Positions 12,931 to 24,800 of a stretch of DNA of 64,000 nucleotides are shown piece by piece. The stretch's first letter is position 1; the number at the start of each line of letters is the position of its first letter. A program made the position numbers and the translations under genes. This DNA comes from Mastigamoeba balamuthi (Eukaryota; Evosea; Mastigamoebida; Mastigamoebidae): positions 1,883,962 to 1,947,961 of the forward strand of contig CACRSC010000084.1 in assembly GCA_902651635.1 (NCBI GenBank), in the 5' to 3' direction. Below the pieces are notes generated by a model. The model searched no databases. It saw only the letters and a program-made list of their open reading frames with translations, and was not told the DNA's origin.

Positions 12931-13964
12931 ATGGAGCGCAGCAACGGGGGCAGCGAGGGCAACGAGCTCAGCGAGACGACGTCCCGCGCGGTGGCCGCGG
13001 GCTTCCAGGGCGACGAGGACGACGAGGGCCCCGCGCGCAGCCGCCGCCCGCCGACGGCCCGCGAGCTGCGCGCCCGCGCGGTGGCCGCGGCCGCGCTGTG
13101 CGCCGCGCTGGCGCTGGGCGTCGCCGTCGCCGCCGTGCTGGCGTCACGCGGCGCCAGCGAGGGCACCGGCGCCGACGCCGACGGCGCGGGCGACGAGCAC
13201 GAGGCGGGGGCGGCCGCGGGGTCGCCGTCGGCGCTGGTGGCGTGGCTGCAGACGGCGGCGGCGGTCGTCGGGGCGGTGCTGACGTGCGCCTGCGTGGCGC
13301 TGGCGGCGCCCGTGGGGCAGCGCCACGCGGCGGCGCGGCTGTGCGCCTGCGCGCTGCTGCAGGTGGTCTGCCTGGGCCTCGACATCGCCGTCATCGCCTA
13401 CCCGCAGGTCGCCCCCCCTCTCCTCTCCTCTTCTCCCCCCACCGAGTTTCCAGATTCGAATTGCCGAATTGCCGCGCAATTGCCCTCTGTGCTTGGGGAG
13501 TGGGGTGCACAGAGGGCTGTGTGCGCTGGGGCTGCACGTGCCAACAACGTTGCTGGCCACCCCAGACGTTTGTCTGCCCTGTGTTTGTTCTCGCTTTGTT
13601 ACGTCATAAAAACGTCAGCACCACAGCGACGGTGTGCACCCCCACATGCGCAGGGGCTGGGCTGGTGGGCTGTCCCCCGTGTCACCGCTCTGTGCCCTGC
13701 GTGGGGGGTGCTGGCTCTGCCGGCGACTGATCAATTGATTTTCAATCGCCGCAGGTCGCTCGTCTCGTTCTGGCCGCCTGCGCTGCGGGCGCCCGCGCCG
13801 TCGCGCTGGTCGCCGTGGCCGTCGCCGCTGCAGCGGTCTCCTCGAGGCCCGGCCGCGCAGAGAAGAGGGCCGCGCGCCCGGCCCCGCGCGACCTGCGCAG
13901 CCCGCAGGACGCGATGCAGCTGCTCTGCCGCGCCGACGACTGGGCGGATCTCGTACGGCGCTGA
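12931..13964 (+). CDS. Small four-helix membrane protein, family unknown
   Basis: Two exons, 12931-13407 and 13755-13964, join in phase 0 at a CAG|GT junction to give 228 residues. The N-terminus is polar and acidic (about residues 1-50). Four hydrophobic segments follow: three in exon 1 (about residues 55-80, 100-122 and 131-155) and one at the start of exon 2. The tail is short and basic. The arrangement resembles tetraspan proteins in general, but I see no CCG or other family signature. The 347-base intron is long for this window and is more AT-rich than its exons. Confidence 0.7.
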
Positions 13965-14052
13965 AAAATATCGCGGGGTCGCGTCACCCCGCACGTAACT
14001 TTCCGCGCTGGCTGACGTCACGGCGCCCGGGAAGCAAACTGCCCGCGCGAGG

Positions 14053-16803
14053 ATGGGGAGGAGGATGGAGCTGGGGCGCATGCTGTTCGGGGGCCTGTGC
14101 GCGATCCTGTTCGCGCTCTCGGTGGGCAACGGGGCGGCCGAGTTCGCCAAGATCATCACGACGCAGTCGTCGCTGTACCCGCGCGACGAGCTGCGCAGGC
14201 TCAACGACCCCGCGCGCGCCGAGGGCTACTTCGGGGCCCAGCGGCAGCGCGGGTCGCACCGCGTCGTGCTCGTCGTCGTCGACGGGCTGCGCTACGACTT
14301 CATCGACCGCAACGACGACCTGCGCGCGCTCATCAGCGACCCGCAGTGGATCTCCGACGCCAAGCTCTTCCACATGCGCGCGCAGCTGCCCAGCATGAGC
14401 GTGCCCAACTGGATCACCCTCGTCACGGTCCGCAGGGGCTTCCCCCTTCCCCCTTTGACGGCAGACATTCAATTGATTCGGGGCTTCTCGCAGGGAACGC
14501 GCCCAGAGATCAACGGCGTTCTGGGGAACCTGCTGGTCCCCGAGACGCCGTACGACTCGATCTTCCGCGAGGCCAAGGTGTACGGGCTGGGGCGCGGCCT
14601 GACGGGATCGCCGTGGTTCGCCGACATTGTGCGGTCGACGCTGCCGTGGTTCAAGGGCGACGGCACAGTCCCCACCACCGCCGAGCCCACGGCCCCGCAC
14701 AGCGCCAACGGCGCCGACCTCGAGCGGTTCCGCATCGCCTCGTACGCGCTCAACGGGACCGGGGTGTGCGCCGACTACGAGCTGTTCCTCGTGCACTTCA
14801 GCGACGTGGACGCCCAGGGCCACTGCTGCGGCGTCGACCGCAGGTGGAACGCCCGCGACACGTACAACGGCGCCGTCAGCAACAAGACGCGGCTGCTGCG
14901 CAACCTGACGGCGCTGGTCGACGAGGGCACGGTCGTCGTCATCGTCTCGGACCACGGGCAGGTGTCGCGCGGCGGCCACGGCGGCGTCGAGGAGTCGCTG
15001 ATGGACGTGCCCGTCGTCGTCTACAAGCGGGGGTCCAACTTCTCGGGCAGCACGTTCGCCCACCCGGGCTTCAGGAACAGCATGGCCCCGGAGCCCCCGG
15101 TCGACCCGAGGATCCAGAACGTCGGTCAGTGTCGCACTCAATCTTCTATTTCGTTTCAATTGATAATATTGCTGTTCAAAAACTAAGTGGTTTCCCCACA
15201 GATGTTGCGACGACGATTAGCGCGCTGCTGGGTGTTCCGGTGCCACGCCAGAGCGAGGGGGTGTTCATCGACGAGGCGATGAGCCTGGTGGACCCCCAGG
15301 TGCTCGCGCTGTACTACAAGGACCTGTTCGTGCAGAAGCACGCCCTGGTCTCGCTGTTCCTGGAGACCGTCGCGCGCAGCGCCTCGCTGCCAGCGGACCC
15401 CTTCCCTGGCAACACTGTGCCCAACACGACCGACGAGGTCCTCAGCTCCTACGTCAAGGCCATCAACAAGCTACAGCGGTACAGCACAAGCCCGAATTCG
15501 GGCTTTGTTCCAACTCAATTAACAACTCATGTCCTGAATGTGTTTTGTCTGTTGCATGCACTGTGCAGTGTTTATGACGATGCGAGGTCGCGCACGATCA
15601 TGCTCCAGCAACTGAGGAACGTGCTGCTGACGCTGGTGCTCAGCATCGCGCTGTGGTGCGCCCTCGTCGCGCTGCTGCACTTCTTCTCGTTCTGCGACGT
15701 CATCTCGCTGCTCCCGCGCTGCCTGCACCCCTCGAGCTCCACCATCCTGGAGGCCGAGCTGCTCCCGCTCTCGCCCTCGCCCGAGCTGATGTCGTGCGCC
15801 GTGCGGGTGGGCTCGCAGAACGTCAAGGCCTGCGTTGAGGCCTTTGTGGTCGTCTGCGCGCACTTTGCGATTTCGATTGTGCTCTACGTCGGCGTCTTCG
15901 CCGCCGTCGGCTACTCGACGTGGGACTCGACTGTCATCCACACGCCCGAGGTCGTGCCGCGCTACTTCGTCGTCGCGCTGGTGCCCGGGCTCGTGAGTTG
16001 CGGCCTGATCGCGTGGGCGTACCACGTCGCGCAGAGCATCGTCCCCATAGACACGAGCAGTGCTGCCGGCTTCGCCCGCAGCATCGCCAGGAGGGCCCTG
16101 TCGGGCCTCAGCACGAGGGATCTCGCGAGGATCTACCTCTTCAGGTTCGCTGGCCCTCCCACATTCCCGGGGTTTTTTTGCATCAGTTGGTTTAGTTCTG
16201 TCTTAGTTTTTAAAAACTTGAACTCTCAGACTTGGAACCAGCGCATCTGACTGCTGTGTGTGCAGGTACTACATGCTGATGTGGGTGTGCGTGGCTACGA
16301 TGACGATGTTCGTGGTGCAGGGCACGTACACGTTCCCCGTGCCCGACATCTTCCGCATGCACTTTGTCACGCGCTACAACTGGGCCATGCGCTTCAGGCT
16401 CGTCACCGTCCAGATCATGACCGCCCCCCTGATGGCCCTGGCCCTCGCCACCCTGTACTTCTTCCCGCGCGCCACGCAGTCGAGGCCCGACGTCCTCGAC
16501 CCGATCTTCCTCCTGCAGTAAACAACACGCAGCCCCCAATCAATTGCTCTTTGCGCTTACCTGCGGGGCTGCAGGGTCATGAAGGAGAAGGCGCACTGGG
16601 CGGGGGCCAAGGTGCTGGGGTCGCCGAGGAAGGAGAGCGCCGAGGGCGACCAGCAGCAGCCGCAGCAGCCGCAGCAGAAGCCAGCGAGGACGTACCACAA
16701 GCTCTTCCTCAACTCGTACGCAAAGGCCATCGCGCGCGCCGGCACGTTCCACCACGTCGCCAAGCTCTTCCAGCAGGGCTCCTTCTCCCCGGCGCCTCAG
16801 TGA
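14053..16803 (+). CDS. Alkaline-phosphatase-superfamily (type I phosphodiesterase) multi-pass membrane enzyme
   Basis: Six exons, 779 residues: 14053-14427, 14494-15124, 15202-15478, 15569-16144, 16266-16517, 16575-16803. An N-terminal signal anchor precedes the metal-binding core: VVVDGLRYDF (first metal Asp), PSMSVPNW with a Ser in the nucleophile position, PEINGVLGN, HFSDVDAQGH, and SDHGQ followed by GGHGG. About five membrane helices follow, from residue 430 to 730, and then a soluble Gln/Pro-containing tail. This plan, lumenal phosphodiesterase plus C-terminal helices, is that of the GPI ethanolamine-phosphate transferases (PIG-N, PIG-O, PIG-G), but the GGHGG motif is also seen in nucleotide pyrophosphatase-like proteins, so the substrate is open. 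Three of five introns contain CAATTG. It lies 257 bases upstream of FAN1 on the same strand. Confidence 0.82.
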
Positions 16804-17060
16804 GGTGGGCGTTGTCACCCAGCACTGCCAGCAACAACCAGCGCAGAAATCAATTGATTCCAGCACATGGAAACAAGTTTGCAATTCCTTTTCCCCTTTT
16901 TCATTGGTTCGATATCCGCACCTCATCGATATTCCGGTTGGTGAATTTACTGGCTCGTGTGCCTCTCAGCAGCTCGAAACCCCGTTTTAGATATTTCGAC
17001 GTATCTCTGGGACATATCTCGGAGATTCACCAACAGAATCCCGTTTTTCCCTCGTCCCTC
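16804..17060 (+). promoter_or_regulatory. FAN1 upstream region with GATAT/ATATC elements
   Basis: Between the stop of the upstream gene and the FAN1 start, the last 160 bases turn AT-rich and contain CGATATC (16910), ATCGATATTC (16924), TAGATATTTC (16988) and ACATATCTC (17011). The same element recurs before many other starts in this window, so it is likely to be a promoter signature. Confidence 0.45.
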
Positions 17061-19570
17061 ATGAGCGACGCGGTGGCCCCGGGCGCTGGCGAGAGCAGCT
17101 CGTGCCCTCTGCTCATCTCGAGCTCGGACGACGACGACCCGCCAGCGCCCAGGCCCCTCAAGCGGCGTCGCTCGGCCCCCGCGCAGCTGCCCCCGCAAAA
17201 ACGCGAAACCGACGAAACAGCGGCGCCGGAAATCGTCGAGAACGGCACCGAAACGCACAAGGCGCGCGGCGCGGACCCCGCGGGGCCCGAGGGGACACCC
17301 CGGAGGTACAATCCCGAAAGGTACCTCGAGAACGTGGAGCTCGCGGTGCGCAGCGCGACGTCGGGAAGCGGCGCCGCTCTTTTTCATGTCCGCGAGCTCT
17401 CGGTCTTCGCGGACTTCGCGGCCCTGCCCCTGGGCGCCCGCAGGCTCTTCGCCAGGCTCTTCCCGCGCAAGGGCCCGTGGTTCCGCGTCGACCGGCTGGC
17501 CTACGCGGAGGTCCCCGACGTCGCCGGAGCGGCCAGAGACCTCGCGGACGCGGGCTTCGCGACTCTGGACGCTGCCGTCACGCGCCAGACGCTGCCCTCG
17601 GTCCTCGAGCACCTGCTGACGGTGCCCCAGCTCAAGGCGAGCGCGCGCGCCCGTTTTCGCGAATAATCAATTGATTCGGGGCGCAGGAGATTTCCAAGGC
17701 GTCCGCGCGGCGCGCGAGCACCGGGGGCGCGGCGCGCAGCGACCTGCTGGCGCAGCTGCTCGAGCCGAGCAGGCAGCGCCAGAGGACGCTCACGGGGAGC
17801 GACCAGCTGTGCGAGTCGGTGCACAGGGCGCTGGGCCGCTCGCCTCTGCTGCGCCTCGACTCGGCCGCCTGCGCCGCGTTCTCCCGCGCCGTCCGCCTCT
17901 TCTTCGCCTGCGCGCCGTCGTGGCAGGCGGGCGGCGGCGCGGGGGCAGACGAGGCCGACGACGGCGTGCCCTCTGACGGCAGGATGCTGAACCTGCTGGT
18001 GGCAGCGGACCTCGGGCACGTGCGCAGGGCGCAGTTCAGGGTCGACGAGAACTGCAAGCCCTTCGCGACGCGGGCCGAGTGGGACGCCTACGAGTCGTCC
18101 TGCGAGCTCGAGCGCGCGCTCTCCGAGTGCTCGGCGGAGCCCTCTGCCCTGGTCCCCGGCACCAGCGCGTGCAGCTCGTTCGTCGAGGCGCTGCGCAGGG
18201 CCGCCCGTGAGGTCGCCGAATTGGCACTCGCAGAGAGCGATCCGTTCCCGCGGGGCTGCGAGCTCGAGGAGCCGCTCCGGGCGCTCGAGCGCAGGGCCCT
18301 GGGGTGGCCGAGCATCGCGGGGCAGCGCTCGGCCCCGCCGGACCGCCCGCCGGCGCTCAGGAGGTTCTCTGCCGGATGGCCCGTCGTCCGCTGCCTGTGG
18401 CACGCAGTCGCCACGCTCGGTGCGGCCTCCCCGCCGGGCCGCGCGGGCCTGCAATTGACTCGCGAGGCCCCGCCAGAGCGGCTCAGGTGGTACGCGGACG
18501 CCGTGAGCGCGCTGCGCCTGCTGCTGGCGTGCGACATGCGCGCGCAGAGCCGCGGCGAGTGGTGGGAGCGCCTGAGCGTCGACCTCGAGCACCTCGGGCT
18601 CCGCAGGGCCGCGCTGGCCGCCGCGGAGCTCTCGCTGGCCGACGCCCGCGTCGCGGAGCTCTCGGGCCAGCGCCTGGCGCTGCAGCGGCGCGTGCTGAAG
18701 CTCGCCAGGCCGCCGCTGAGGTGGAGGAGCCCGACGTTCCCGTGCCTGCGCGGCCCTGCGGTCGTCCGCGTCGCCCGGGCCCTCGCGGAGCCCACCGGCG
18801 ACGCCCAGCGGCGCTGCCTGTTCGTCTCGAGCGGCGGCGGCGCCGTGACGGTCGAGGAGGCCGCGCTGGAGCACTACAGGGAACGCGAGGGCTGGCAGGG
18901 CGTGCACAGCGAGTCTGCGGTCTTCTCGGCGCTGCTGGGGCTGCTGCTCTGGGACGAGCTCTTCGCAGACGTCCCCGGGGCCTTTGTCTCGCCGTTCCAG
19001 GACGCCCCGCTCGACTTTGGGACCGAGGGCTTCTACGGGGCGCGCAGGGCAGCACTCGAGTCGCGGCTGGCGCAGGTCGAGGCTGCGGCGCCGCAGGAGC
19101 TCGCGGGGCTCGTGGAGAGCAGCGCGAGGGAGCACCGGGGCGTCGCCTGCGCCGGAGTCAATTGGGACAGGCACCCCATCGAGGCCCTCCCGGCCATCGC
19201 CGCGTCCTTTGGTAGGAGCAGCCCGTTGCCTGCAGGGCCTCTCGCTCACCACCGCGGGGGGCGCGCAGGGGGCAGAGCGATCAGCACGATTCTGCGGCTC
19301 ATGTCAATTGATGGCTGCTGGAGGGCCGGGATGCCCGACCTCGTGCTGTACAGGCCCGAGGGGCCTGAGCCCCGTGCCAAGCTCTCCGAGGTCAAGAGCC
19401 CCAACGACAGGCACGAGCCCTCCGTGGACCCCGCAGATCAATTGATCCGCAATCCAATTGACTTGTTTTCTCCGCTCAGGCTGTCGACCCGGCAGGAGGC
19501 GTGGATACACCAGCTCGTCACGGCGGGCGTACACGTCGACCTGTGCCTCGTAGGCCCCGACGCGTCTTGA
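17061..19570 (+). CDS. FAN1: FAN1 structure-specific nuclease (VRR-NUC domain)
   Basis: Four exons, 777 residues: 17061-17636, 17687-19211, 19269-19410, 19480-19570. FAN1 trims branched DNA during interstrand crosslink repair in the nucleus. The N-terminus is acidic then basic (KRRR, a likely nuclear signal). RKGPWFRVDRL marks the conserved start of the FAN1 core. Near the C-terminus come HRGVACAGVNW and the PD-(D/E)xK catalytic set, GMPDLVLY with LSEVKSPNDR, giving the Asp and the E-x-K residues. I see no UBZ zinc finger at the N-terminus; the animal protein has one. Two of three introns use GC donors (GCGAGC at 17637 and GCACGA at 19411), each confirmed by restoring a conserved motif across the junction. 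Confidence 0.93.
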
Positions 19571-19730
19571 GGCCCGCGTGTTTCGGGGCGCGTGTGTGGC
19601 CGAGAAGATATTTTCCGAATCAGCGGGAAAACTGAAACCAGATTTTCGCGGGGCACTGTATCTTTAGCCCCCTTTTTTCGCAGTGCTGTTGTGGGGGGTG
19701 CGATCACACTGCCGCGTTTAACGGACGAAA

Positions 19731-21699
19731 ATGCAGATCATCGTCATGACGACCGACGGCAAGTCTCTGGTCATCGTGCGCGCACCCCAGCGGGGCACCA
19801 GAACCGAAACAGAACCGACGATGCGTGTGCAGAGAGCCGAGGCGAGCGACACGTTCCGGACCCTGTTCCGGAGGATCTCGCGCGAGGACGGGGCCCCGGC
19901 CCCGTGGACGTACAAGCTGCGGCCGCAGGGGGCCATGAGCTACGTCTGCCTGCCCAACGTCGACATGCCGCTCTCGGCCTGCGGCGTCGCGGAGCTCTTC
20001 CGCTTCCACTGTTTTGTCCCGTCCGCAAATTCAATCGCCCCTCGCCCGCCTGACGCCCGCGCCCCCCGCCCAGTGTCGGCCTGTGTACGCCCGCGTGCCC
20101 TCCACCCGAATCGCGTGCGCCCGCGCGGCGCGTGCTGACCGCTGCGGCGCTGCTGCGGCTTCTTTTCCAGGGTCGACGCCCGAGGAGATCGAGAGGCGCA
20201 GAGTCTGGTGGGAGACCACCGAGCGCGCGTGCGCCGCCCCCTGGCCGCTCCCCGGGCCGCCCACCCTCTCACCCAGCGCGCCCCGCAGCCACTCCGAGGA
20301 GATCACGCGGTCGCGCGAGAGCCTGCCCGCGGCAGAGGCCCCCAAGGCCCTCGCCTCTCCCGACAAGTCCAAGTCCAAGTCGGACAGCGTCTCGTCCTCG
20401 GCGTCCTCCTCCTCGGCGGCGGCCCCGGCGCCGGCAATGCCCTCGAGTGCTGCCCCGGAGTGCCTGCCGGCGCAGGAGGAGGCCGCAGAGGGCGGCGTCA
20501 ACGTCTGCGAGCTGACCAACGCCGTCGAAGAGGCCGCGCGTGCGGTCGCCGCTGCCGAGGCCCACAGCGCCGCCGTCAAGCGCGACCACGACACGGCCGC
20601 CGCGGAGCACCAGACGGCCGTCACTGCCGAGGCCGAGCAGCGAGCGCGATTCGAGGAGCTCACGCGGATCCTCGACGCTGAGCGCGAGAAGCTCGAGCGC
20701 AGGCGCAACGAAATCGCCGCCGCCGAGTCGCGGATGCGCGACGTCGACGCGCGGGCCGCCGCGGCCGCCGAGGCCCTCGAGGAGGCCAGGCGCAGGGAGC
20801 GCGCCGCCCGCGACGAGCTCGACAACGCGCAGAGCTTCGCGGTGGCGATCGAGAGGCGCAGCGTCGCCGCGCTGACCGTCACGGCTGTGCGAAAACTGCT
20901 CGAGAGCCTCGGGCTGTCGAGGCACGCAGCGGCCTTTGCCCGCAACGCCGTGAGCGGCGAGGCACTGACGTGCATAACCAACGCGGAGCTCTGCGAGCTG
21001 GGTGTGTCGCAGCTGCCCGAGCGCGCGCTGCTGCGCCACGCGCTGGCGCTGATCGACACGTGCGGAATTGTGTCGACTACGCCCGCGGAGCTCGAGACGG
21101 CGGCGAAACGAGTCCCCGAGGCCATCAAGAAGGACCTCGAGGCTGCGCTGTGGAAGCCCGAGCAGGTGAGCGCGTGGCTCGAGGGCGCGGGAGTCGGGAC
21201 GGCGTCCAGGGCGGCGCTGGTGGCCGCGGGGGTCGACGGGCTGCAGGCGATGCATCTCGAGTGCTCGGACCTCAAGGAGCTCAGCCTGCCCATCAGCGAC
21301 CGCGTCCAGGTGCTCAAGAACACATCCGCGCTGCGAGAGGCATTCCTGCGGGCCCTTGCCGGGTCGCAGCGACAGCCCAGCGATTCGGAATCGTTCAGCA
21401 TGGAGGCGGAGCCCGCGGGACACGCGCCGAGCACTCCGCAAAAGTCGTCGTGCTCGATCGCACGCAGGCCGCCGCAGGAGCTGCTGTGCCCCATCACGCT
21501 CGAGATCATGAGACACCCCGTGGTAGCCCCCGACGGCTACGTCTACGAGGAGAGCGCCATCAAGAGGTGGATCTCGTCCAAGAAGACCTCGCCGGTGACG
21601 GGCGCCAAAATGAAGAAGGCGGACCTCGTTCCCTGCAACACCATCAAGGACGCCATCAAGGCGTTCATGGATCCGCCGTCGGGCTCCGCTCAGCCGTGA
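19731..21699 (+). CDS. U-box E3 ubiquitin ligase with two SAM domains
   Basis: Two exons, 19731-20010 and 20171-21699, join in phase 1 to give 602 residues. The C-terminus is a typical U-box (about 526-594): LLCPITLEIMRHPVVAPDGY, then the conserved A-I-x-x-W and a P-V-T-G-x-x-M segment. Two SAM domains precede it (about 327-390 and 419-485), with W-K-P-E-Q-V-S-A-W-L in the second. Residues 200-325 are an Ala/Glu/Arg coiled coil. The N-terminus starts MQIIVMTTDGKS, similar to a ubiquitin-like beta hairpin, which I treat as suggestive only. Likely role: E2-dependent ubiquitination, with oligomerisation through the SAM domains. The donor at 20011 (GTTTTG) is weak; it was chosen because it alone gives the right phase. 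Confidence 0.85.
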
Positions 21700-21807
21700 G
21701 AGACCGCAGCCCGCGCGCGAGGCTGGTCGGTGACGTTTGTAGAACAACAATTGCTATTTTTGGGAGAGGCAGCGGGAAATACTGCATTACCCTATTTTTA
21801 TCCCGCG

Positions 21808-24800
21808 ATGCTGGCTCTGCGCGCCGCCGCGGCGGTGATCGCGATCCTGTGCTCGCTGGGCGCGGGGCAGGCGCTCCAGTACGTGTTCGTCGAGCCCTCA
21901 GCCTCTGGTACGCCTCGGCCGCCGAGATCTCTCGAACTCCCGAACTCCCGCCGACATCTTTCGTAACTGAGAAATTCGAATCTGCATTTCGGCAACCCAC
22001 GCGCAGGAGACGAGGCCGAGACCTTCTTCTCTGTGCTCCGTCCGTTCTTGGAGGACCGCATCGGAAAGCTGGCTATCAGTTGAGCCCTTGGAGTCTTTTC
22101 CGCGGGCTCACTAACCCAACCCACCAAAAAGACGGCACCGACGCCACGCAGCAGGCGGGGGCGCTACGGAGGCTCGTGGACATATCGCAGGGGAAGGCCA
22201 TCGACCAGATGGTGTTGGGGCAGGTCCGCATTCCAGAGCTGCTTCTGAACGCCGAGAGCCTCGCGCTCCTCGAAGACGTCTGCGTCCTCTACGTGGGCTC
22301 GTGCGCCGACCTCCTCGAGTGCTGGCGCAGCTCACCAAGACGCCCAGGATGACACACAACGTCATCATGACGTCCAAGAGTGGAGGCATCACGACGTTCA
22401 ATCAGCTGATGGACTTGGCACAGCTCCGAAAGACTACGGTAGGCTCGAGAAGCCCTCGATTCAATTGCTGTCTCTCACCAAGCGAGCCCTCAAGGACCCT
22501 CTGGTTGTCGGCGGGCTGGGGAAGGCGCACCAGGAGTTCCTAGAGTCCCTCACTCCGTTCGACGCGAGGGCTGCGCGACTGCAGTACGTCGACCTGGTGA
22601 CGGTGGAGAACTGCGTCAGCTGGCTCGCCTCGGGGAAGATCACCGCCATCGTTGCGGGGTCCAGCACAGCACTGCAGTACTCCAACGTACCGAGTCCCTC
22701 GCTCGCTCGCATTCAGCGCGTCTCACTGGCACACAGGTGGCAGTGCCCGTGGCCATCTCTGCCCAGGAGATCGTCCCAGAGCTGCCCAACGTGCCCACCC
22801 TGCGTACATCAATTGCCCGCTTTAGGATGAGAGAGACTGCGCTGATCGTACACAACCAGGCGACATGGGCGTCGGGGTCGTGGCCGGCAGTTACTACGGC
22901 ATTGTTGTGCCCAAGTGGGTCGAGGAGGGCCACAAGGTGGTGCTGTCGTCCACGCTCGACAGCATCGCCAAGAACGTGTCGTTCATCGAGGCTGTGCGGA
23001 GGCTGGGGTTCCACCCGCTCTTCTACAAGTACCCGGCGTCTGCGGCCCTGGTGGAGAGGATGGCGGCGATGCTCAACAGCTCGAGCTCCGAGGAGCCGCA
23101 GGCCGCCAGGACAGAGCACGACGCGGCGCTGGTCACCGTGTCGCTGCTGTTCGCGCTGGTCTTCCTCGTGGGGGCTCTGGTGGCCGACATTCTGCTCTAC
23201 CTGCGCCACAAGAGGGAGAAGATGTTGATTGGGCGGCATCTCGACACGCAGAAAGGGTCTGGGGCACAGAAATACTCGACACTCGACACGCCCATCACAG
23301 AGGCCATGAAGGCCATCCACAGCATCCGGGAGCACGTCAACCCAGCCCACGCCAAGGCCCTCAAACGCGTTATGAAGGCACGGCGCTTCCTATCAAGGCG
23401 ATTTGAAGTCAGTTGACCTCTGTGCTCCGCAACAGAAGCTGATGTCGACGAGCCTCACGCAGCTGGACGGCAGGTCGGTGACGAGCAATCCAGAGGTGCT
23501 GGACGTCATCACGGAGCTGGGGGTGGTGAAGGAGCCGTACCTTAAGGCGAGGGGCATCGTGCCCAGGTTCTCTGTGTCATCGCGGAGGGCCAAGGAGGCC
23601 ACGCCGTGGATCGTGGACAACTACGAGGTGTGCATGATGGTGAGCAGGCAGCTGGAGGAGTGGGACTACAGCCCCATCGAGTTCCGGGAGAAGGTGGAGG
23701 GCCACACACTGTCGGCAGCGCTACTGTACAGCTTCAAGAAGTTCGACCTGATCGGGTACCTCGGCATCAACGACATCACGCTCTGCACATGGACCAAGGT
23801 CGTCGAGGACGCCTACTCTGACGTGGCCTTCCACAACAAGCACCACGCCGCGGACGTGGTGCAGGCGGTCATGTATCTCATCGAGAGGTCCCCTCTGGCC
23901 CGCTCCCGCGAGCTCGTCTTCATCACACGTGCGCCGAGTGTATTCAATTGAACAGTGGGATTAACGCAGGCTCCGCGGGGACCTCGCAACCGCAGTCGTG
24001 GCGGCTGCCTTCCATGATATAGGACATCCTGGAAGGACGACGAGCTACCTGGTGAGCAAGGGGGAGCAGCTGAGCCAGCGCTACAACGACACCTCTGTGC
24101 TGCAGAACCACGCCCTCGTCACGGGCTTCGAGCGCACCCTGCAGTCCGACGACTGCAACGTCTTCAGGGCGATGGCGCGTGCCTCGGGAGGCACCGCGGT
24201 TATCTAAGCAATTGATTGGCGCAGGAGGTGCCTGCGTACAAGGCTGCACGCAGGATGATCATCGAGACGGTGCTGTCGATGGACCTCAAGGACCACTTCT
24301 CGCTGACGGACCAGTTCCTGAACCGCATGAAGCTGGGCTTCGAGCCCGAGAACAACCTCGAGGACGCCATCCTGCTGGTCAAGATGATACTCAAGGCACG
24401 CAATTGAATTGTGCAGAAAAGCTGGGCGCTGACCTGACTGGGATCTGTCAAGGCTGCCGACATGAGCTGTTTCGTCAGGCCTGTGGACCAGGCTGGGCTC
24501 TGGACGTCGCTGATCGCGCAGGAGTTCCACCAGCAGGCAGAGGAGGCGGCCAGGATCGACCTCAAGAGCCCCAAGCTCTTCGCCATGTCCCACCGAAACT
24601 CCAGAGCCCTCTTTGTGCGTCGCATGCTCTGTGTCCTGCACAATGCTCCTGTTCAGCCACGCGGCAACAGAGGGAGGAATTTAGGGGCACATCTAACTTG
24701 GAACTCGATGTGTAGATCCCCAACCCGGTATTTTGGGGCAGAATGGGCAGAGTATTATGTTAATTTAGTTCAGGTTCAATTGACCCTCTTAACGGCATCC

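Noticed and set aside
12624-13730. Long plus-strand open frame rich in Gly/Arg
   Set aside because: It is an off-frame shadow of the membrane-protein gene at 12931-13964; GC-rich DNA leaves such frames open.
14097-16250. Very long open frame across the phosphatase-superfamily gene
   Set aside because: The first half is Arg/Ala-rich off-frame translation of the real exons; the real protein switches frames at introns with conserved motifs.
19159-19164. CAATTG in FAN1 taken as a sign of another intron
   Set aside because: It encodes part of the conserved FAN1 GVNW motif, so it is exonic coincidence.
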